Source of the DNA: Devosia pacifica
GTDB taxonomy: Bacteria; Pseudomonadota; Alphaproteobacteria; Rhizobiales; Devosiaceae
Reading direction: 5' to 3'
DNA length: 64,000 bases
Assembly: GCF_014652635.1 (NCBI RefSeq)
Contig: NZ_BMZE01000002.1
Coordinates: forward strand, 1 to 64,000
Under the pieces are notes generated by a model. That model worked only from the letters and a program-made list of their open reading frames with translations, did no database searches and had not been told where the DNA came from. Position 1 is the first letter of the stretch. Each line of letters opens with the position of its first letter. Below are positions 34,290 to 43,578 of the stretch, piece by piece. The translations under genes and the position numbers were made by a program.

Positions 34290-37208
34290 ATGCATCTGCT
34301 GCTCGTCGACGGATCGGCATACATTTTCCGCGCCTATCATGCCCTGCCGCCGCTGACGCGCAAATCCGACGGGCTGCCGGTGGGATGCGTTTCCGGTTTC
34401 TGCAACATGCTGTTCAAGCTCACCGAGGATCTCAAGGGCGACGACGCACCGACGCATATGGCGGTGATCTTCGACTTTTCCGGCGAGACTTTCCGCAATG
34501 AGCTCTACCCCGACTACAAGGCGCATCGCCCGCCGGCACCCGAAGACCTTGTGCCGCAGTTTCCGCTGACACGCGCGGCAACGAAGGCGTTCGGCATCCC
34601 CTCGATCGAACTCGAGGGTTGGGAGGCCGACGATATCATCGCCACCTATGCCTGCCGCGTCGCCCGTGACGGCGGTCGGGTCACCATCGTCTCCTCGGAC
34701 AAGGATCTGATGCAGCTGATCGACCCTGAGGAGCGCGTCCGCATGCTCGACACGGTCCCGCGCCCCGGGCAGCCGCCTATGCGTTGGATCGGACTTGAGG
34801 AGGTTCGCAAGAAGTTCGGGGTGACGCCGGACAAGGTGATCGACGTTCAGGCTCTGTGCGGCGACAGCGTCGACAACGTCCCCGGCGTGCCCGGAATTGG
34901 CGTGAAGACCGCCGCGGAGTTGATCAACACCTATGGCGATCTCGAAACCTTGTTGGCTCGCGCTGAAGAGATCAAGCAGCCGGCACGGCGGCAAAAGCTC
35001 ATCGACAATGCCGAGCTGGCACGCGTTTCCAAGCAGTTGGTCACGCTCAATCAGGATGTGCCCCTACCGCTAGAAGTCGACGCTCTGGCGCGCCAGCCAA
35101 TACCACCCGCCAGCCTGTTCCCGTTCCTCAAGGCCATGGAGTTTCAGACCATCGTTCGCCGTCTTGGGGGGCTGCTCGATGCCGATCCCGATGCGTTCGA
35201 GGCCGATCCCGCATATGCGGCGGCACCGGCAAATGCGGTCGGATTTGATAATGCAGCGAGGACGGAAGCACGCGCGGCCCGGTTCGAAGCGCAAGGACGC
35301 GACGAGGCGCCGGCGGTCCTGCATGCCGCATCAGTTCATCAGCGTATCAAAGCCATTCCGTTCAACACGGATGCCTACACTGTCATCGCGGAGCGCGCCG
35401 ATCTCGAAAAATGGATCGAAGCGGCGCGCACCGAAGGGCGAGTGGCCATAGATACCGAAACCAGTGGGCTCGATAATCAGAGTGCCGACCTTGTGGGGTT
35501 GTCGCTTTGCGTCCGCCCTGGTGAAGCCGCGTACCTGCCGCTCGGGCACCTCGATGGCGACAGCGATATGTTCGGCGGCGGGCTTGCCGAGGGCCAGATG
35601 GACATGCGCCAGGCGATCGAACTGGTGCAGCCGCTATTGGCCGATCCCTCCATTCTCAAGATCTTTCACAACTACAAATTCGATGCCGGCGTGCTGATGC
35701 GCTACGGGCTCCCGGTCAACGGCTATGACGACGCTTTATTGCTCTCCTATGCCCTCGATGGCCCGCAATTCAACACAATGACGGAGCTGTCGACGCACTG
35801 GCTCGAGCATGCCGGCATTCCGATCAAGGACCTCATCGGCAGTGGGCGCAATCAGCTCACCTTTGCCCAGGTGCCGATCGCCGACGCCACGCGCTATGCG
35901 GCGGAGGATGCCGACACCACCATGCGCCTTTGGCACGTGCTCAAGGCACGGCTAGTGCCGGAAAACGCAGTGACGATCTATGAGACTCTCGAGCGTCCGC
36001 TGGCGCCAGTGCTCGCGCGCATGGAGGCGCGCGGTATCTCCGTTGACCGGCAGATCCTTGCCCGATTGTCCGGCGAATTCGCGCAGCGTGCGGCGGCACT
36101 CGAAGCGGAAGCCCATGAACTGGCGGGCGAGCGCTTCAATCTCGGCTCGCCCAAGCAGCTGGGCGAGATTTTGTTCGGCAAGCTCGGGTTTTCGGGCGGC
36201 ACCAAGACCAAGTCCGGACAATGGTCGACAGGTGCCGGACTTCTCGAGGAACTTGCCGCCCGAGAGAGCGCGCCCCTGCCCAAGGTGATCGTCGACTGGC
36301 GGGGCCTGACGAAGCTGAAAGGCACCTATACCGACGCCCTGCCCGAATACATCAACGCCCGGACCAACCGCGTTCACACCTCCTATAACCAGTCTTCCGT
36401 GCTGACCGGGCGACTGTCCTCGAACGAGCCGAACCTGCAGAACATCCCGATCCGCTCGGAAGACGGCCGCAAGATTCGCTCGGCGTTCGTCTCGGAGCCC
36501 GGCAAGCTTCTGATCTCCGCCGACTATTCGCAGATCGAATTGCGCATCCTTGCTCATATCGCCGACATCCAGGCGCTCAAGGACGCGTTTGAAGAGGGCC
36601 TCGACATCCATGCCATGACCGCCTCGGAGATGTTCCATGTGCCGCTTGAAGGCATGCCATCAGATGTCAGGCGGCGCGCCAAGGCGATCAATTTCGGGAT
36701 CATCTACGGTATTTCGGCTTTTGGCCTATCCAATCAGCTCGGCATCCCGCGCTCGGAAGCGGGGGACTACATCAAGACCTATTTCGAGCGCTTCCCGGGC
36801 ATTCGCGATTACATGGAACATCAAAAGCAAGCCGTGAAAGCCCAAGGTTTCGTGCAAACCGTATTTGGCCGCCGCATCCAGTTCCCAAATGCCAACTCGC
36901 GCAATCCGGCCGAACGCAGCTTCGTCGAGCGCGCCTCGATCAACGCGCCGATTCAAGGGTCTGCCGCCGACATTATCAGGCGGGCGATGATCCGTATGGA
37001 ACCGGCGCTTGAGCAGGCCGGGCTTGCGGCGGACATGTTGCTGCAGGTTCATGACGAGCTGATATTTGAGGTCGCCGAGGACGCGGCGGACACCGTCATC
37101 CCGCTGATCCGGCAGGTGATGGAGAACGCGGCAGATCCCGCAGTCCGCCTCAGCGTGCCGTTACAGGTGGAGGCTCACGCGGCACGCAACTGGGATGAGG
37201 CGCACTAG
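34290..37208 (+). CDS. polA: DNA polymerase I
   Basis: This encodes 972 aa from the ATG at 34290 (AAGGGA upstream). The N-terminal flap/5'-3' exonuclease domain is complete (DGSAYIFRAYHALPP, then EGWEADDIIAT, then GDSVDNVPGVPGIG). The 3'-5' exonuclease domain has an intact acidic motif AIDTETSGLD near residue 385, so proofreading is expected. The polymerase domain has SADYSQIELR near 743 and QVHDELIFEV near 917. It works in Okazaki-fragment processing and repair. Nothing unusual. Confidence 0.97.
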   Translation: MHLLLVDGSAYIFRAYHALPPLTRKSDGLPVGCVSGFCNMLFKLTEDLKGDDAPTHMAVIFDFSGETFRNELYPDYKAHRPPAPEDLVPQFPLTRAATKAFGIPSIELEGWEADDIIATYACRVARDGGRVTIVSSDKDLMQLIDPEERVRMLDTVPRPGQPPMRWIGLEEVRKKFGVTPDKVIDVQALCGDSVDNVPGVPGIGVKTAAELINTYGDLETLLARAEEIKQPARRQKLIDNAELARVSKQLVTLNQDVPLPLEVDALARQPIPPASLFPFLKAMEFQTIVRRLGGLLDADPDAFEADPAYAAAPANAVGFDNAARTEARAARFEAQGRDEAPAVLHAASVHQRIKAIPFNTDAYTVIAERADLEKWIEAARTEGRVAIDTETSGLDNQSADLVGLSLCVRPGEAAYLPLGHLDGDSDMFGGGLAEGQMDMRQAIELVQPLLADPSILKIFHNYKFDAGVLMRYGLPVNGYDDALLLSYALDGPQFNTMTELSTHWLEHAGIPIKDLIGSGRNQLTFAQVPIADATRYAAEDADTTMRLWHVLKARLVPENAVTIYETLERPLAPVLARMEARGISVDRQILARLSGEFAQRAAALEAEAHELAGERFNLGSPKQLGEILFGKLGFSGGTKTKSGQWSTGAGLLEELAARESAPLPKVIVDWRGLTKLKGTYTDALPEYINARTNRVHTSYNQSSVLTGRLSSNEPNLQNIPIRSEDGRKIRSAFVSEPGKLLISADYSQIELRILAHIADIQALKDAFEEGLDIHAMTASEMFHVPLEGMPSDVRRRAKAINFGIIYGISAFGLSNQLGIPRSEAGDYIKTYFERFPGIRDYMEHQKQAVKAQGFVQTVFGRRIQFPNANSRNPAERSFVERASINAPIQGSAADIIRRAMIRMEPALEQAGLAADMLLQVHDELIFEVAEDAADTVIPLIRQVMENAADPAVRLSVPLQVEAHAARNWDEAH

Positions 37209-37233
37209 AGCGCCGAGTAAGGGACTAAAATCA

Positions 37234-37725
37234 ATGGCAGCCATCAACAAGCCATCCGGTTATAGCGTAACGCAAGTCGCGCTCCACTGGACAATCGCAG
37301 CACTTGTGCTGCTCCAGTTGTTCTATCATGAGCCAATGGAGATCGCATTCGAGACGCGGATGACAGGCGAAACGGGCGGCGATCCACGTCTTCATATCAT
37401 TGTTGGCCTGGCGATCCTGGCTTTGGCCCTATGGCGTCTGGTCTTGAGGTTGCGGCACGGTGTTCCCCCGAAACCGGCTGAAGAGCCCGCCATTCTGGCG
37501 GCGCTCGCCAATGGCGTGCACGCGATTTTCTACATTCTGCTGTTCGCAATGCCTTTGAGCGGCCTGGCGGCCTGGTTTGGTGGAGCCGAGGCCGCTGCAA
37601 ACGCTCATTCCGTCATGCGCCTGCTGTTCCTGGCGCTGATCGGCCTGCATGTGCTTGGCGCTCTCGGCCAGCACTTCGTGTTCAAGACCAATGTCTTAAA
37701 ACGCATGCTGAAGCCACAGACCTGA
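37234..37725 (+). CDS. cytochrome b561-family membrane protein
   Basis: This encodes 163 aa. Four hydrophobic helices carry the expected histidines for two hemes (VALHWTIAALV, RLHIIVGLAIL, GVHAIFYILLF, GLHVLGALGQHF). It transfers electrons in the inner membrane, acceptor unknown. It starts 23 nt after polA and may be cotranscribed. Confidence 0.88.
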   Translation: MAAINKPSGYSVTQVALHWTIAALVLLQLFYHEPMEIAFETRMTGETGGDPRLHIIVGLAILALALWRLVLRLRHGVPPKPAEEPAILAALANGVHAIFYILLFAMPLSGLAAWFGGAEAAANAHSVMRLLFLALIGLHVLGALGQHFVFKTNVLKRMLKPQT

Positions 37726-37750
37726 ATGCAGTGATCAGATTCTGCGCGTC

Positions 37751-38077
37751 CTAGTCTTCGAACTCGTCGTCAGGACAGCCATTGGGCTCCAGGCCGTCGA
37801 GGCGGTCGCGCAACTTGGCACTCGGCGTGAACACCACGACGCGCCGGGCCTGAACCGGGTGCACCTCGCCAGTGCGGGGATTGCGACCTACGCGTGCTCC
37901 GCGCGCCCGCACTTCCAGAGTGCCAAACCCCGTCATCTTGACGTTATCACCTTGAGAGAGAGTCTCGCCCATCAGTTCTATCATGCGCGTCGCGATCTCT
38001 TCCGTGACGGCTTGCGGCTGCCCGGTGCGTGCGGCGGAACGCCGGTGAATTTGTGCACGCGTCAATGTGTTGCTCAT
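37751..38077 (-). CDS. HU/IHF-family DNA-binding protein
   Basis: This encodes 108 aa with the HU-family beta-arm region: VKMTGFGTLEVRARGARVGRNPRTGEVHPVQARRVVVFTPSAKLRDRL. The N-terminal helices are less conserved than in housekeeping IHF alpha, and an acidic tail (DDEFED) is added, so it is a divergent paralogue. Confidence 0.88.
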   Translation of the reverse strand: MSNTLTRAQIHRRSAARTGQPQAVTEEIATRMIELMGETLSQGDNVKMTGFGTLEVRARGARVGRNPRTGEVHPVQARRVVVFTPSAKLRDRLDGLEPNGCPDDEFED

Positions 38078-38140
38078 TACCCGCCGCAGCCCTCTTATTA
38101 GAACAGTACTCGCTATCGGGCACTATATGCCTACGGCCAA

Positions 38141-38163
38141 TTAACTTCCAATAGAGAAGTTAA
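38141..38163. promoter_or_regulatory. inverted repeat between HU-family gene and rirA
   Basis: TTAACTTC and its exact complement GAAGTTAA are separated by 7 nt in the 223-bp divergent region, 64 nt before the HU-family start. The site is a candidate operator; the regulator is unknown. Confidence 0.35.
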
Positions 38164-38300
38164 GCAGATAGCCGCCTTTCCGCTCACAGCCGCGTTATTT
38201 AACCTGATGCGTTGCATCATGATATTTGACATTCTTTAGAATGGTTATAAGGTATGAACCATATTTCGACGGCTGATGCAGATGCCGGGAAAGGCCCATT

Positions 38301-38759
38301 GTGAGACTGACGCGACAATCCAATTATGCCATCCGCACCCTGGTCTATTGCGCGGTCAATCAGCCGGAGTTGAGCCGGGTAGCCGATATTGCCAAGGCCT
38401 ATGGGATTTCCGAACTGTTCCTGTTCAAGCTGATAAAGCCGTTGGTCGAGAACGGCCTTCTTGAAACCGTGCGTGGCCGGCATGGTGGAATACGGCTGGG
38501 TAAGCCGGCTGAATCGATCACGCTTCTGGATACGGTGCGTCTTACCGAAGAGAGCTTTGCCCTCGCCGAGTGTTTCGAGGACGGCGCCGATTGCCCGTTG
38601 GTTGGCGAGTGCGACCTCAACTCGGCTTTGCGTGAAGCGCTGGGAGCATTCTTTTCGGTACTCGAGGGCTACACGATTGCGGATCTTGCGCACAAGCGCA
38701 GGTCGTTGCGCGAGCGGCTGGGCCTCGCATTAAGCGAACAACCGGCAGCTGTCCATTAA
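38301..38759 (+). CDS. rirA: RirA-type Rrf2 iron-responsive regulator
   Basis: This encodes 152 aa with a GTG start. An N-terminal winged helix (MRLTRQSNYAIRTLVYCA...AYGISELFLFKLIKPLVENGLLETVRGRHGG) is followed by cysteines C91, C98 and C104 that bind an Fe-S cluster in Rrf2 proteins. The match in order and spacing to rhizobial RirA is close. RirA represses iron-uptake genes under iron sufficiency. A strong terminator follows. Confidence 0.88.
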   Translation: MRLTRQSNYAIRTLVYCAVNQPELSRVADIAKAYGISELFLFKLIKPLVENGLLETVRGRHGGIRLGKPAESITLLDTVRLTEESFALAECFEDGADCPLVGECDLNSALREALGAFFSVLEGYTIADLAHKRRSLRERLGLALSEQPAAVH

Positions 38760-38886
38760 ATATGATATTGACAGTCATGTTTACGCATGGCTAGATGCAG
38801 CCATCACATGAGCGTTCTCATGTGCATGTGTTGCGTCGCTACGGCGACCGACCAGAGGACGGGGCTTGCTGCTACCGTCTCCCCGG

Positions 38887-38917
38887 GCCGGTCAGGGTCC
38901 TCAACGCCCTGACCGGC
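38887..38917 (+). terminator. intrinsic terminator after rirA
   Basis: A perfect 11-bp stem GCCGGTCAGGG / CCCTGACCGGC with a 9-nt loop is followed by TTTCT. It lies 127 nt after the rirA stop and before the ABC-F gene. Confidence 0.8.
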
Positions 38918-39021
38918 TTTCTGCTGCCCCTTCGATGGCTAAGCTCTGGCGCTATCGGGCGCAGGGAACTATGTGCATTGCCAGCTGTGCACATCTCCAA
39001 ACACACGAATCGGATTTCGGC

Positions 39022-40842
39022 ATGCCCGCACCCTTGCTGACATTGCAGGACATTGGCCTCACATTCGGCGGCACCGCGCTGCTGGAAGGCGCCGAAATGA
39101 TCGTCGGTCGCGGTGAGCGCATTGCTCTTGTCGGACGCAATGGCTCGGGAAAGTCGACTTTGCTGCGCATCGCGTCGGGGCAAGTGAACCAGGATTCCGG
39201 ACGGCGGTTTGTCGAACCGAGCGCAACGCTGCGCTATCTCCCGCAGGAGCCGGACCTGTCGGGTCACGAGACGGTCCTTTCATTTGTGGAAGCCGGACTT
39301 GCGCCGGGCGACGATCAGTTTCGCGCCCAATACCTTTTGGATTCGCTCGGCCTTGCCGCTGACCTGTCTCCGGGCACCCTCTCCGGCGGAGAGGCCCGGC
39401 GCGCTGCGCTTGCAAGGGCCCTCGCACCGCAGCCCGATATTCTGCTGCTCGATGAGCCGACGAACCATCTCGATCTACCAGCCATCGAGTGGCTGCAGGC
39501 GGAGTTGTCGTCGCTGCGCTCCGCCATGGTCCTGATCAGCCACGACAGGCGGTTCCTGTCCGATTTGACCCGGCACACGATCTGGCTCGACCGTGGCATG
39601 ACCCGTCGTCTCGACAAGGGCTTTTCAGCCTTCGAGGCATGGCGCGATGAAGTGCTGGAGCAAGAAGAGGTCGAGCGCCACAAGCTGGATCGCCAGATCG
39701 CGCGGGAAGAGCATTGGCTGCGTTACGGTGTGACGGCACGGCGCAAGCGCAATGTGGGGCGTCTTGATCGCCTCGCGGGACTGCGCCAGCAAAAACGAGA
39801 GGCGCGCGGGCAAACCGGGAATGTCACGATGCAGGTGTCCGAAGCCCGGCGCTCCGGTGCGCTTGTCGTTGAGGCTGAATCGATCTCCAAGAGCTTTGGC
39901 GAGCGCCCGATCGTCAAAGATCTCTCTATCCGCGTCATGCGCAACGACCGGCTTGGCATTGTGGGCGCCAACGGCGCCGGCAAGACGACGCTGATCAAGC
40001 TGTTGACCGGGCAAACGGAGCCCGATGCCGGTACAATCACCCAGGGCGCCAATGTCGAACTGGCGCTGCTCGATCAGGGGCGGGCGCGGCTTGACCCCGC
40101 GAGTTCGCTCAAGGACGCGTTGACGGGTGGATCCGGTGATAGTGTTATCATCAATGGCAGCAGCCGGCACGTCGTCGGCTACATGAAGGATTTCCTGTTC
40201 ACCCCGGAACAGGCCAACACGCCGGTTGGGCGCATGTCCGGCGGGGAACGCGCACGCGTGTCACTGGCTCGCGCGCTGGCATTGCCCTCGAATGTCCTCG
40301 TGCTCGACGAGCCGACCAACGATCTCGATCTCGAAACGCTCGATCTGCTCGAGGAGATGGTGGCGGATTATCCTGGCACGGTGATCGTCGTCAGCCACGA
40401 CCGCGACTTTCTCGATCGCGTGGCCAGTTCCGTGCTGTTCGCCGAAGGCGATGGCCGGTGGACAGAATATGCGGGCGGCTATTCCGATATGGTCAGCCAG
40501 CGCGGCGCGGGCGTTGCGGCTCGTGAACCGGATCGAAAAGCCGCCGGCACCGCACGCCAGGACAAGCCCGCGTCCGGACAAACCAGCCCGCCTCCGGCGT
40601 CTCGCAAAAAGCTCAGCTTCAAGGACAAGCACGCTCTTGAGACGCTGCCGCAAGAGATTGAAAAGCTGGACAAGACTATCGCCAAGCTCAATGCGGAGCT
40701 TGCAGATCCGCAGCTCTACTCGAAAAACGGCGTTCGCTTTGCCGCTGCGACGCAAGAGCTCGGCGACGCCGAGTCGAAAAAGGCCGAGGCGGAAGATCGT
40801 TGGTTGGAGCTTGAAATGCTCCGCGAGGAACTCGAAGGCTGA
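39022..40842 (+). CDS. uup: ABC-F ATPase, Uup type
   Basis: This encodes 606 aa from the ATG at 39022; an upstream in-frame ATG reads through the rirA terminator and is rejected. Two ABC domains are present: Walker A GRNGSGKST at 38-46 with LSGGEARRAALARAL, and later GANGAGKTT with MSGGERARVSLARAL. There is no membrane domain. The C-terminal 90 residues are a coiled coil (LETLPQEIEKLDKTIAKLNAEL...) typical of Uup. The family acts on ribosomes or branched DNA. Confidence 0.92.
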   Translation: MPAPLLTLQDIGLTFGGTALLEGAEMIVGRGERIALVGRNGSGKSTLLRIASGQVNQDSGRRFVEPSATLRYLPQEPDLSGHETVLSFVEAGLAPGDDQFRAQYLLDSLGLAADLSPGTLSGGEARRAALARALAPQPDILLLDEPTNHLDLPAIEWLQAELSSLRSAMVLISHDRRFLSDLTRHTIWLDRGMTRRLDKGFSAFEAWRDEVLEQEEVERHKLDRQIAREEHWLRYGVTARRKRNVGRLDRLAGLRQQKREARGQTGNVTMQVSEARRSGALVVEAESISKSFGERPIVKDLSIRVMRNDRLGIVGANGAGKTTLIKLLTGQTEPDAGTITQGANVELALLDQGRARLDPASSLKDALTGGSGDSVIINGSSRHVVGYMKDFLFTPEQANTPVGRMSGGERARVSLARALALPSNVLVLDEPTNDLDLETLDLLEEMVADYPGTVIVVSHDRDFLDRVASSVLFAEGDGRWTEYAGGYSDMVSQRGAGVAAREPDRKAAGTARQDKPASGQTSPPPASRKKLSFKDKHALETLPQEIEKLDKTIAKLNAELADPQLYSKNGVRFAAATQELGDAESKKAEAEDRWLELEMLREELEG

Positions 40843-41010
40843 CCAGCCGTCCCAGGCAGATAGCCCGGTTCCTTCGTAGTGGTGAACTATTTTTCTTTAT
40901 CTGCAAGCATATTCGGTCGAAAAGCGACTGGCTTCATTGCCCAAATCGCCATACATTCCGGGTCGCTGGTCTCAGCGATGTTCGTACAACCCGTCAGGAG
41001 AGGTAGGCAG

Positions 41011-41121
41011 ATGAACACATCATCCATGCTTTCGACCGTAGTCGGGATTATGACTGTACGAGCCATTTCCATGCCGGGTCATAAACGCTGGCAAGGAACC
41101 TGTTGGTCGAAACGAGTGTGA
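41011..41121 (+). CDS. possible 36-aa peptide
   Basis: An ATG-started frame of 36 codons follows AGGAGAGG at 7 nt spacing, in a 400-bp gap between the ABC-F gene and a 71-aa gene. The product is basic with two cysteine/tryptophan residues near the end. It has no known relatives, and only the ribosome binding site supports it. The rest of 40,842-41,239 shows nothing else. Confidence 0.25.
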   Translation: MNTSSMLSTVVGIMTVRAISMPGHKRWQGTCWSKRV

Positions 41122-41238
41122 CGCTGGCGCGTTACCCCGTACCCAAAAACTTTTTCCCGACAGTTTCCGCTCCACACCAGTCCAGGCTCGCAAGATGCGA
41201 CGCCGGAGGTTGGCGCGACGCGTTTATTGAGAATACCC

Positions 41239-41451
41239 ATGCAAGAGAGAAATGTTGACGAGAGCGCAAGCGACAGGCCCATCGTCATTGAAGTGCGCGG
41301 AGAGCCCGTTGGCGTCATCGTCAACGGCGATGCAGGCTTCAGATTCCTGGCGGTGCGTTTACCTGCCTTCGCCATCGACGGTGAGACGTTCGAAAGCATT
41401 GAGGCGGCGCAACGCGCCGCCGCAGAGGCCGTCTTTCACGCCGAAACATGA
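41239..41451 (+). CDS. 71-aa protein of unknown function
   Basis: The product has alternating strands and a C-terminal helix (IVIEVRGEPVGVIVNGDAGFRFLAVRLPAFAIDGETFESIEAAQRAAAEAV) that look like a compact folded domain. The ATG at 41239 is preferred over one four codons upstream. Function unknown. Confidence 0.6.
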   Translation: MQERNVDESASDRPIVIEVRGEPVGVIVNGDAGFRFLAVRLPAFAIDGETFESIEAAQRAAAEAVFHAET

Positions 41452-41482
41452 AACGAGCTTGTGCTGGCGCGCCTAATCGGCG

Positions 41483-41689
41483 CTAGCCATCGTTGCTGGA
41501 ATCAAGATTGTCCGGCTGTATCCCCTCGGAAAACCCGCCTTTGTGGGTCTCATCGAGGGCGCGGTCTATGGCGTCAGCAATGCTATCCACGTCGACGCGG
41601 GCCGCGCCTTCCTGGGACTGACGCTCCAGCTCCTGACCGATAATACCGGCGATCATATCGCGGCGAACCTTATTGCTAGCTGTTGCCAT
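41483..41689 (-). CDS. 68-aa acidic protein of unknown function
   Basis: The product is helical (RRDMIAGIIGQELERQSQEGAARVDVDSIADAIDRALDE) with a disordered polar tail. Its start overlaps the end of the 48-aa membrane protein gene by 14 nt. It lies downstream of phnN on the same strand and may be part of that transcript. Function unknown. Confidence 0.6.
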   Translation of the reverse strand: MATASNKVRRDMIAGIIGQELERQSQEGAARVDVDSIADAIDRALDETHKGGFSEGIQPDNLDSSNDG

Positions 41690-41822
41690 CTATCGAAACT
41701 CCCTGCTCATCCACGCGCACTTCCAAGCCGGGCTGGTTGTGTTCCTGATACAAATAGATGCCGAGTATGACGACCACGACGACCAGCACCCCAACAACGA
41801 TATAAAGCGCGTTCCGCGACAT
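41676..41822 (-). CDS. 48-aa single-pass membrane protein
   Basis: The start at 41822 gives a protein that is mostly one transmembrane helix (ALYIVVGVLVVVVVILGIYLYQE) with a short periplasmic or cytoplasmic tail. Small proteins of this design are common in Hyphomicrobiales. The longer in-frame start at 41879 would overlap phnN and is not needed. Confidence 0.65.
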   Translation of the reverse strand: MSRNALYIVVGVLVVVVVILGIYLYQEHNQPGLEVRVDEQGVSIDGNS

Positions 41823-41875
41823 AACTGCTCCTGACGCATTTGTGTCATGCTGCAACGCGGCGGAAAAGCCTTGGT

Positions 41876-42448
41876 TCACTTTTGCTCGATTTGCGCCGCT
41901 ATTGTGCGCAGCGCCAGGACAAAACTTGCGACGCCATTTGCGATGCTCCCCGAATTGTCGAGCATGATTGGACGTGCCGCGTCCGGCAACGGCACCACAT
42001 CACGGGCAAGGCGGGCGGCGATCTGATCACGCGGCTCTCGCCCCCGCGCGGCGAGCCGCTCCGCGCGCAATCCGATTTCAGCGTTTATTTGCACCACGCG
42101 ACAGCGCGGAAACTTCTCGAGCGCCGGCGCGACGCTGTGGCGCGAAACATTGGCAACGACGACGCGCCCCAGCACGACATCGGTAGCAGCGCTTAGTGGC
42201 AAGGCATACCGCAGCCCGTGCGCCTGCCAGCTGAGCGCGAATTGCCCGCGCGCCTCGGCCGCCTCGAAATCGGCGCGGCCCATGCTGTCGTGATCTTCTG
42301 CCTCGACATCGGCTTCACGCGTCACGATGCGGCGTACGAAGACGTATCGCTCGTCCTGTCGAAATGCCTTTTGCGCACCGGCAATCAGCGTATCCTTGCC
42401 GACACCGGACGGACCGACCACCAGCACCATCGCGCCTGTTCGCTGCAT
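41876..42448 (-). CDS. phnN: ribose 1,5-bisphosphate phosphokinase
   Basis: This encodes 190 aa of guanylate-kinase-like fold with Walker A GPSGVGKDT at 12-20. PhnN converts ribose 1,5-bisphosphate to PRPP in the C-P lyase pathway. The start overlaps the phnM stop by one base. Only phnM, phnN and the 2H phosphoesterase are present; no C-P lyase core genes (phnGHIJKL) lie in the window. Confidence 0.9.
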   Translation of the reverse strand: MQRTGAMVLVVGPSGVGKDTLIAGAQKAFRQDERYVFVRRIVTREADVEAEDHDSMGRADFEAAEARGQFALSWQAHGLRYALPLSAATDVVLGRVVVANVSRHSVAPALEKFPRCRVVQINAEIGLRAERLAARGREPRDQIAARLARDVVPLPDAARPIMLDNSGSIANGVASFVLALRTIAAQIEQK

Positions 42449-43578
42449 CAGCAGATCCGCTCGCCGCCTCGCCAGACGGCGCGGACCACAGGCGCTCCAT
42501 CGATGAGGCTGACGCGGACAAGGTCGGCGCGCTTGCCGGGCGCAATGGCGCCGCGATCATCGAGGCCCGCTGCCTCGGCAGGCGTAAGGGTGACCATCGC
42601 GAGCGCAGCGTGGAGCGGCAGGTCGGGCAGTTTCTGTGGCAGCTGGAACGCCGCCTGCATCAATGCGAAGGGGACATAATCTGAGCTCAGGACATCCAGC
42701 AGTCCCGCGGCCGCCAGATCAAGCGCCGAGATGTTACCCGAGTGCGAACGTCCGCGCACAACGTTGGGGGCGCCCATTAGCACCGCCAACCCCGCGGAAT
42801 GCGCTGCTGCGGCGGCTTCGAGCGTTGTTGGAAACTCGGTGATGTCGATGCTATCGGCCACGGCCTGCTCGACATGCTCGAGGGTCGTATCGTCGTGGCT
42901 GGCGAGCGGCAGCTGCAACTGCCTGGCGGCGCTGACGAGGGCTGCGCGGTTGTCGGCCGAATATCGCCGTTGCTCTTCAAGCCGCGCCTCGACATAGGCG
43001 TCTAGTTCCTCGGGCGTGCGGTTCTTGGCATAGAACCGACGGAACGCCTCGACGGATCGGAACTGCCGCTGGCCAGGTGTGTGATCCATTAGCGAGGCGA
43101 GCTGGGTGCTTTCGTGGTCGGCATAGGCCTCAAAGTGTTCAACGACATCCGAACTCGGCAGTTCGCAGCGCAGATGAACAAAGTGTTCGGCACGCAGCCG
43201 GCCGTCCTCGCGTCCTCGCCTGATCGCCGTCAGCATGCGCTCTATGTGCACGTGCATCTCCGGAAGATCGGGGTCAGACCCAAGGCGCACTGCGTCGAAA
43301 ACTGTCGTGATACCCGACGCCGCGATCTGCGCATCATGCGACTGCAATGCCGCCATGGGCTCCCAGAAGACGCCAGGTCGAGGCCGGTAGTGGTTCTCCA
43401 GCTGGTCTGTGTGTAGCTCGACGAGACCGGCGATTATGTAATCGCCCTCGCAGTCAATGCCGACGCTCCCGGAGCCAGCCTCGTCGACCGCGTTGATGAC
43501 TTCATCACTGGCTGTCAGGCTGCCGAAGATCGTCCGGTCCGGCAGCACGATGTTGGCGTTGCGCAGCGCGAGGGTCAC
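42448..43578 (-). CDS. phnM: alpha-D-ribose 1-methylphosphonate 5-triphosphate diphosphatase
   Basis: This encodes 376 aa with a GTG start overlapping the upstream stop (GTGA). It is an amidohydrolase-superfamily protein with the metal-site segment GLVELHTDQLENHYRPRPGV and the later PLASHDDTT and NVVRGRSHSGNI motifs of PhnM. It removes pyrophosphate from the triphosphorylated intermediate of phosphonate breakdown. Confidence 0.93.
   Translation of the reverse strand: MTLALRNANIVLPDRTIFGSLTASDEVINAVDEAGSGSVGIDCEGDYIIAGLVELHTDQLENHYRPRPGVFWEPMAALQSHDAQIAASGITTVFDAVRLGSDPDLPEMHVHIERMLTAIRRGREDGRLRAEHFVHLRCELPSSDVVEHFEAYADHESTQLASLMDHTPGQRQFRSVEAFRRFYAKNRTPEELDAYVEARLEEQRRYSADNRAALVSAARQLQLPLASHDDTTLEHVEQAVADSIDITEFPTTLEAAAAAHSAGLAVLMGAPNVVRGRSHSGNISALDLAAAGLLDVLSSDYVPFALMQAAFQLPQKLPDLPLHAALAMVTLTPAEAAGLDDRGAIAPGKRADLVRVSLIDGAPVVRAVWRGGERIC

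Noticed and set aside
40887..41072. 61-codon frame on the minus strand downstream of the ABC-F gene
   Set aside because: No ribosome binding site and no family pattern; the opposite strand holds a slightly better supported short frame.
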